DNA of 11,103 bases from Verrucomicrobiales bacterium. GTDB taxonomy: Bacteria > Verrucomicrobiota > Verrucomicrobiia > Limisphaerales > F1-80-MAGS106. The stretch lies in assembly GCA_947487925.1 (NCBI GenBank), contig CANLCA010000039.1:1-11103 (forward strand), read 5' to 3'. The position numbers and the translations under genes were made by a program. Shown here in pieces: positions 6,840 through 11,103 of the stretch; the stretch's first letter is position 1, and the number at the start of each line of letters is the position of its first letter. The notes beneath the pieces are model-generated. The model ran no database searches. It was not told where the DNA came from and saw only the letters and a program-made list of their open reading frames with translations.

Positions 6840-9824
6840 GTGGCTAGACTCCGATGTATGACAGCTAGGGGAAAGAACGCGCTACCGTTGGATCTGAGAG
6901 ACCTGCCCGGATTCCTCCGCGCACGCTGGGTCAGGTTCAGCCTCGTGCTGGTGGTCTATTGTCTGTGTGATGGATCTCGAGGGTTGACTGCTTCTGGAAG
7001 CGCGCCATCGCCGCAGGCTGCCTCCGCGAAAAGCCTGAATTCCCAGGCAGAACACCGAATAGAACTCTCTCTTACCAACCGTGTGCACTGGGCTTTCAGA
7101 AGTCCGGTGCGCCAGCCAGTTCCGCATGCCGCGGCTCCAGGTTGGCCTCGCACCCCAATTGACAACTTTATCCTGGTGAAGCTCAAGCAGGAGAGCCTTC
7201 GACCTTCGCCCGAGGCGGACAAAATCCTTTTGTTACGCCGTCTTTCACTAGATCTGATCGGTCTTCCGCCAACCATCGCGGAAGTCGACGCATTTCTGGC
7301 AGACAAGTCCAAACAGGCCTATGAGGCGCAGGTCGAACGATTATTGGCTTCGCCGCATTTCGGTGAGCGTTGGGCTCGGCAGTGGCTGGACGCGGCGCGT
7401 TATGCGGACTCGAACGGATACGAGAAGGACCGCGCTCGAGAGATGTGGCATTATCGCGATTGGGTTGTGGAGGCGCACAACCGCGATGTTCCTTACGATC
7501 GGTTCATCATCCAGCAGTTTGCGGGCGACCTGCTCCCAGGTTCCACTCAACAGGATCTCATCGCCACGGGTTTCCTGCGCAACTCCATGTTCAACGAAGA
7601 GGGGGCGATCGATCCCGAGCAGTTTCGCATGGATGCGATGTTCGATCGGATGGAAGCCGTGGGCAAAGGGGTGCTAGGGCTCACCATCCAATGCGCTCAG
7701 TGTCACAACCACAAGTATGATCCCATGACGCAGGAGGATTACTATCGGTTATTCGCTTTCATTAACAACGCGGACGAACTGACAGCGCCGGTCTATTCCA
7801 CGGACGAACTCTCGCGCCGGGATCGGGTTTTGCGGGAGATCAAAGAGGTTGAAGGGGAGATTCAAGCCCGTTTCCCGGACTGGGAGGAACGTTTGGCGGC
7901 CTGGGAATCCTCCGTTGAAGGGAACGAGCCCGAGTGGACTGTGCTCGAGCCCTACGAATATGGGGCTCCAGACGGGCTCTCGAAATTGCAGTTGCAAAAA
8001 GACCATTCACTGCTTGCCGGAGGCCACCGATTCAACGGAGGCACCTGGTTTGTCAAAACGAAAACAACTTTGACGAACATCACCGCTGTGCGGCTGGAGG
8101 TCCTGACCGACGGCAATCTCCCGATGCGTGGTCCCGGCCGCGGAGTCAATGGGACGTTCGAGCTTCGGGAATTCACGTTGAAAGCCGCGCCCGCCGCGAA
8201 CCCTACCAACTTGGCGCACCTCAAGTTTTCCTCCGTCACGACCGATTTTGAACAGCCTCAACGGCCTCCGGGTGACCTGCAGAAGGAGAAAGAAACGGAA
8301 TTCGCTGGACCGGTGAAATTTGCAATCGATGGGAATCTTAAGACTTCCTGGGCAATCGATGCCGGTCCAGGCCGGCGCAACGTCGACCGGAAAGCGGTAT
8401 TCCAGGTAGCGACGAATCTGGGCTACCCGGGCGGCACCGAATTGCGGTTCGATCTTGCCTGCCAGGATGAGGTGGGTCGTTTTCGCTTGAGTGTCGCCAC
8501 ATCGACTGGGCCCGTGGCGGATTCGGTGTCCAAGGGGGTGCGGCATATCTGGACCCTCCCTCGAAAGCGCCGAACCCCTGAAGAGATCTCGGCCGTTTTC
8601 AGCGCTTGGCGAGTCACGGTGCCTGCGTTTGCGGAATCCAACGACCGGATCGAAGCACTTTGGAAACAATTCCCCGAACGAAGCGGTCAGACCCTGGCTC
8701 TGAGCGCCCGGCCTGTGCCGAGAATGACCTCCCTATTGAAGCGAGGCGACTGGCTTCAGCCAGGCAAAGCAGTCGATCCAGGTGTTCCCGCGTTCCTTCA
8801 TCCGCTCGCGGACTCGGTCGAAGCCCCGCGACTGAGGCTCGCGCGTTGGTTCGTTGATAAGAAGGCCCCGACGACGGCGAGGGTTTTCGTGAACCGCCTC
8901 TGGCAATCCTATTTTGGTTCCGGCATCGTCGCGACTTCTGAAGATTTCGGAGTTCAAGCCGATGTTCCGAGCCATCCAGAACTGCTCGATTGGCTGGCGT
9001 GCGAGTTCATGGAACCGAATTTCAAGGTTTCTGGATCCGCGGAGTCCGCGTCGGGCGTCGCCCAGTGGTCGGTCAAACACATGCATCGGTTGATTGTGAA
9101 CAGCGCCGCGTATCGTCAAAGCAGCCGAGTCAGCCCCGAACTCTACTCCAAAGATTCCTTCAACCGATTGATCGCCCGCGGATCGCGGTTGAGGGTCGAT
9201 GGAGAGATCGTGCGGGATGTGGCTCTAGCCGCGAGCGGCCTTTTGAATACCACCCTGGGAGGGCCTTCAATCTACACGCCTGCGCCCGCGTTCCTCTTCG
9301 TGCCACCGAGCAGCTACATGTCGTTTCCTTGGAAAGACGAGACCGGTCCCGACCGTTACCGGCGCGCGCTCTACACGTTCCGGCGACGCTCGACACCCTA
9401 TCCCATGTTGCAAACCTTTGACACGCCCAACGGAGACTCGGCCTGCGTCCGCCGCGTCCGCTCGAACACTCCGATTCAGGCGTTAACTTCCTTGAACGAA
9501 ACACTCTTTGTAGAGTGCGCTCAAGCCCTGGCTCGGCGAACTCTGGAGCAAGGTGGTCGGACCGATGCTCAGCGAGTCCAGCACGCTTTCCGACGAGTCG
9601 TTTCCCGCCCGCCAACCCAGAAGGAAAGAGACGAATTGCTGGGGTTGCTGGCCCGCCAACGCACCCATCTTAAGCAGGGCTGGGTGAATGCCTCGGAGCT
9701 GGCCACTGGCACCAACGCGACGCCATCCAATTTGCCCAAAGGATCCACGCCGTCCGAGTTAGCCGCCTACACGGTGCTTGCGCGAGTTCTGCTGAATCTC
9801 GACGAGGCTGTGACCAAAGAATGA
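6840..9824 (+). CDS. DUF1549/DUF1553 (PSCyt2/PSD1) exported cytochrome-like protein
   Basis: This large protein (994 residues from GTG 6840, or 988 from the in-frame ATG at 6858) belongs to the Planctomycete/Verrucomicrobia family of DUF1549 plus DUF1553 proteins, whose function is not established. In order: a hydrophobic export segment (about 31-43, VRFSLVLVVYCLC); a HWAF segment (83-86); DUF1549/PSCyt2 (about 104-312), with LRRLSLDLIGLPPT, the WARQWLDAARYADSNGYEKD block and a heme c motif CAQCHNHKYDP (Cys285, Cys288, His289); a middle beta-rich region (about 365-600), probably a carbohydrate-binding-like or discoidin-like domain; and DUF1553/PSD1 (about 650-990), with RLARWFV, ARVFVNRLWQSYFG, SHPELLDWLA, FDTPNGD and RSNTPIQALTSLN. 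The N-terminal PSCyt1 cytochrome domain that many relatives carry is missing. The DUF1501 gene starts 4 bases after its stop, so they are surely co-transcribed. Neither start has a clear ribosome-binding site. Confidence 0.93.
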   Translation: MARLRCMTARGKNALPLDLRDLPGFLRARWVRFSLVLVVYCLCDGSRGLTASGSAPSPQAASAKSLNSQAEHRIELSLTNRVHWAFRSPVRQPVPHAAAPGWPRTPIDNFILVKLKQESLRPSPEADKILLLRRLSLDLIGLPPTIAEVDAFLADKSKQAYEAQVERLLASPHFGERWARQWLDAARYADSNGYEKDRAREMWHYRDWVVEAHNRDVPYDRFIIQQFAGDLLPGSTQQDLIATGFLRNSMFNEEGAIDPEQFRMDAMFDRMEAVGKGVLGLTIQCAQCHNHKYDPMTQEDYYRLFAFINNADELTAPVYSTDELSRRDRVLREIKEVEGEIQARFPDWEERLAAWESSVEGNEPEWTVLEPYEYGAPDGLSKLQLQKDHSLLAGGHRFNGGTWFVKTKTTLTNITAVRLEVLTDGNLPMRGPGRGVNGTFELREFTLKAAPAANPTNLAHLKFSSVTTDFEQPQRPPGDLQKEKETEFAGPVKFAIDGNLKTSWAIDAGPGRRNVDRKAVFQVATNLGYPGGTELRFDLACQDEVGRFRLSVATSTGPVADSVSKGVRHIWTLPRKRRTPEEISAVFSAWRVTVPAFAESNDRIEALWKQFPERSGQTLALSARPVPRMTSLLKRGDWLQPGKAVDPGVPAFLHPLADSVEAPRLRLARWFVDKKAPTTARVFVNRLWQSYFGSGIVATSEDFGVQADVPSHPELLDWLACEFMEPNFKVSGSAESASGVAQWSVKHMHRLIVNSAAYRQSSRVSPELYSKDSFNRLIARGSRLRVDGEIVRDVALAASGLLNTTLGGPSIYTPAPAFLFVPPSSYMSFPWKDETGPDRYRRALYTFRRRSTPYPMLQTFDTPNGDSACVRRVRSNTPIQALTSLNETLFVECAQALARRTLEQGGRTDAQRVQHAFRRVVSRPPTQKERDELLGLLARQRTHLKQGWVNASELATGTNATPSNLPKGSTPSELAAYTVLARVLLNLDEAVTKE

Positions 9825-9828
9825 TTGT

Positions 9829-11103
9829 ATGACTACCCAAGAGCGATTTGTCCTCGGGAAACGATCAGAAGTCACGCGCCGCTGGTTTTTTAAGGAGTGC
9901 GGCGTGGGACTTGGAGCGATGGCTCTGGGTTCCCTGCTCAGAGAATCTGCATCCGCCTCCCCATCCGCCTCGGCTGATCCGTTGAGCCCGAAACGTCCGC
10001 ACTTTGCGCCCAAAGCCAAACGTGTCATTTATCTCTTTATGGCGGGTGCTCCGAGCCACCTCGAATTGTTCGACTACAAACCGGAGCTGGCCAAGTGGAA
10101 TGGCAAACTGCCTCCAGCCGAGCTCCTCAAAGGATACCGCTCCGCTTTCATCAACCCCAATTCTTCGTTGCTAGGTCCGAAGTTCAAGTTTGCTCGACAT
10201 GGAAGATCGGGCGCTGAGTTGTCCGAGCTTCTTCCCCATCTTTCCGGGATCGTGGACGATGTTGCCATCGTGAAGTCGATGCATACCCATGCCTTCAACC
10301 ATGCGCCGGCTCAGATTTTGATGAACACGGGCAGCACGCAGTTTGGAAGACCTAGTTTTGGCGCTTGGAGCACCTATGGACTGGGCAGTGAGAGCAGCTC
10401 CCTTCCAGCCTATGTGGTGTTCAACACCGGTGTGAACGGCACCAGCGGAGGCGCTTCAAATTGGGGTTGCGGATTTTTGCCAACGGTCCATCAGGGAGTT
10501 GCCTTCCGCAATACAGGGGATCCGGTGTTGTATCTCTCAAACCCGAAGGGAGTGGACGATTTCATTCAGCGCGATTCGCTGGCGACCCTCAAGCGGCTCA
10601 ACCAGGAGCGGTTGGGAGTGGTCGGCGATCCCGAAATCGCCACGCGGATCACCGCCTACGAGATGGCCTACAGGATGCAGTCCAGTGCGCCCGAGTTGAT
10701 GGACTTATCTCGCGAACCAAAGCACATTCTGGACCTCTACGGAGCAGAGCCGGGCAAGGGATCATTCGCCACGAGCTGCCTGCTCGCGCGCCGACTCGTT
10801 GAGCGCGGAGTTCGGTTCGTTCAGATTTTTCATGAAGCCTGGGATCAGCATGGAAACCTCTCCAAAGATATCGCCAGGAATTGCCGCGACACCGACCAGG
10901 CCAGCGCCGCGCTCATCAAGGATCTGAAACAGAGAGGGATGCTTGAGGACACGCTCGTGGTCTGGGGTGGTGAGTTCGGCCGCACGCCGATGGTTCAGGG
11001 AGGCGACGACGGGCGTGACCATCATCCAAACTCCTTCACAGTGTGGCTCGCCGGAGGGGGGATCAAGCCTGGTCTCACTCTCGGCGAATCAGATGAATTC
11101 GGA
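9829..11103 (+). CDS. Tat-exported DUF1501 family protein, 3' end cut by window edge
   Basis: The frame from ATG 9829 is open to the last base, giving 425 residues of a protein that is usually about 450-500. The N-terminus carries a twin-arginine signal (TRRWFFKECGVGLGAMALGSLL, Arg17-Arg18), pointing to export in folded form. DUF1501 features follow: KRVIYLFMAGAPSHLELFDYKPEL (64-87), MHTHAFNHAPAQILMNTG (151-168), RFVQIFHEAWDQHGN (329-343), WGGEFGRTP (379-387) and GRDHHPNSFTVWLAGGGIKPG (395-415). The family is related to the alkaline phosphatase/sulfatase superfamily, and the Asp/His-rich motifs could bind metal, but no reaction is established. It lies 4 bases after the DUF1549/DUF1553 gene; this pairing recurs in PVC genomes, so the two products probably act together outside the cytoplasm, possibly in polysaccharide use. 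Confidence 0.95.
   Translation, partial: MTTQERFVLGKRSEVTRRWFFKECGVGLGAMALGSLLRESASASPSASADPLSPKRPHFAPKAKRVIYLFMAGAPSHLELFDYKPELAKWNGKLPPAELLKGYRSAFINPNSSLLGPKFKFARHGRSGAELSELLPHLSGIVDDVAIVKSMHTHAFNHAPAQILMNTGSTQFGRPSFGAWSTYGLGSESSSLPAYVVFNTGVNGTSGGASNWGCGFLPTVHQGVAFRNTGDPVLYLSNPKGVDDFIQRDSLATLKRLNQERLGVVGDPEIATRITAYEMAYRMQSSAPELMDLSREPKHILDLYGAEPGKGSFATSCLLARRLVERGVRFVQIFHEAWDQHGNLSKDIARNCRDTDQASAALIKDLKQRGMLEDTLVVWGGEFGRTPMVQGGDDGRDHHPNSFTVWLAGGGIKPGLTLGESDEFG

Noticed and set aside
1..11103. CRISPR arrays, insertion sequences, prophage genes, tRNA or rRNA genes
   Set aside because: No repeat arrays, transposase or integrase motifs, or RNA gene signatures were seen on either strand.

Overview
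The window looks like chromosomal DNA from a member of the PVC superphylum, most likely a Verrucomicrobiota bacterium of the Pedosphaera/Limisphaerales kind. The main reason is the DUF1549/DUF1553 plus DUF1501 gene pair at the right end, a hallmark of Planctomycetes and Verrucomicrobia. Moderately GC-rich coding sequence and a prepilin peptidase with a long internal insertion fit the same picture. The lineage is inferred from gene content only; there is no rRNA or other phylogenetic marker here.

Layout: (1) 1-896, minus: the 5' part of an exported carbon-nitrogen hydrolase (nitrilase superfamily), cut by the left edge. (2) 897-1344: a divergent intergenic region. (3) 1345-3042, plus: an exported protein with a NirK-like two-cupredoxin core and a C-terminal amicyanin-like blue-copper domain. 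(4) 3043-3847: an 805-base gap between convergent genes, holding at most a short, possibly frameshifted reading frame on the minus strand. (5) 5983 down to 3848, minus: aroE (shikimate dehydrogenase), then a type IV prepilin peptidase 18 bases downstream, probably co-transcribed. (6) 5988-6794, plus: a TatD-family metal-dependent hydrolase whose start is only 4 bases from the divergent aroE start. (7) 6840-9824, plus: a large DUF1549/DUF1553 protein with one CxxCH motif, followed after 4 bases by (8) 9829-11103, a Tat-exported DUF1501 protein cut by the right edge.

How the genes fit together: items 7 and 8 form a clear two-gene unit of the kind found in many copies in PVC genomes. aroE and the prepilin peptidase belong to unrelated pathways and seem joined only by position. 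The copper protein stands alone without recognisable nir accessory genes. It is the most unusual gene in the window: it keeps the copper-ligand framework of a copper nitrite reductase but has lost both catalytic second-shell residues and carries Gln where the type 1 axial Met is expected. No RNA genes, CRISPR arrays, insertion sequences or prophage genes were seen.
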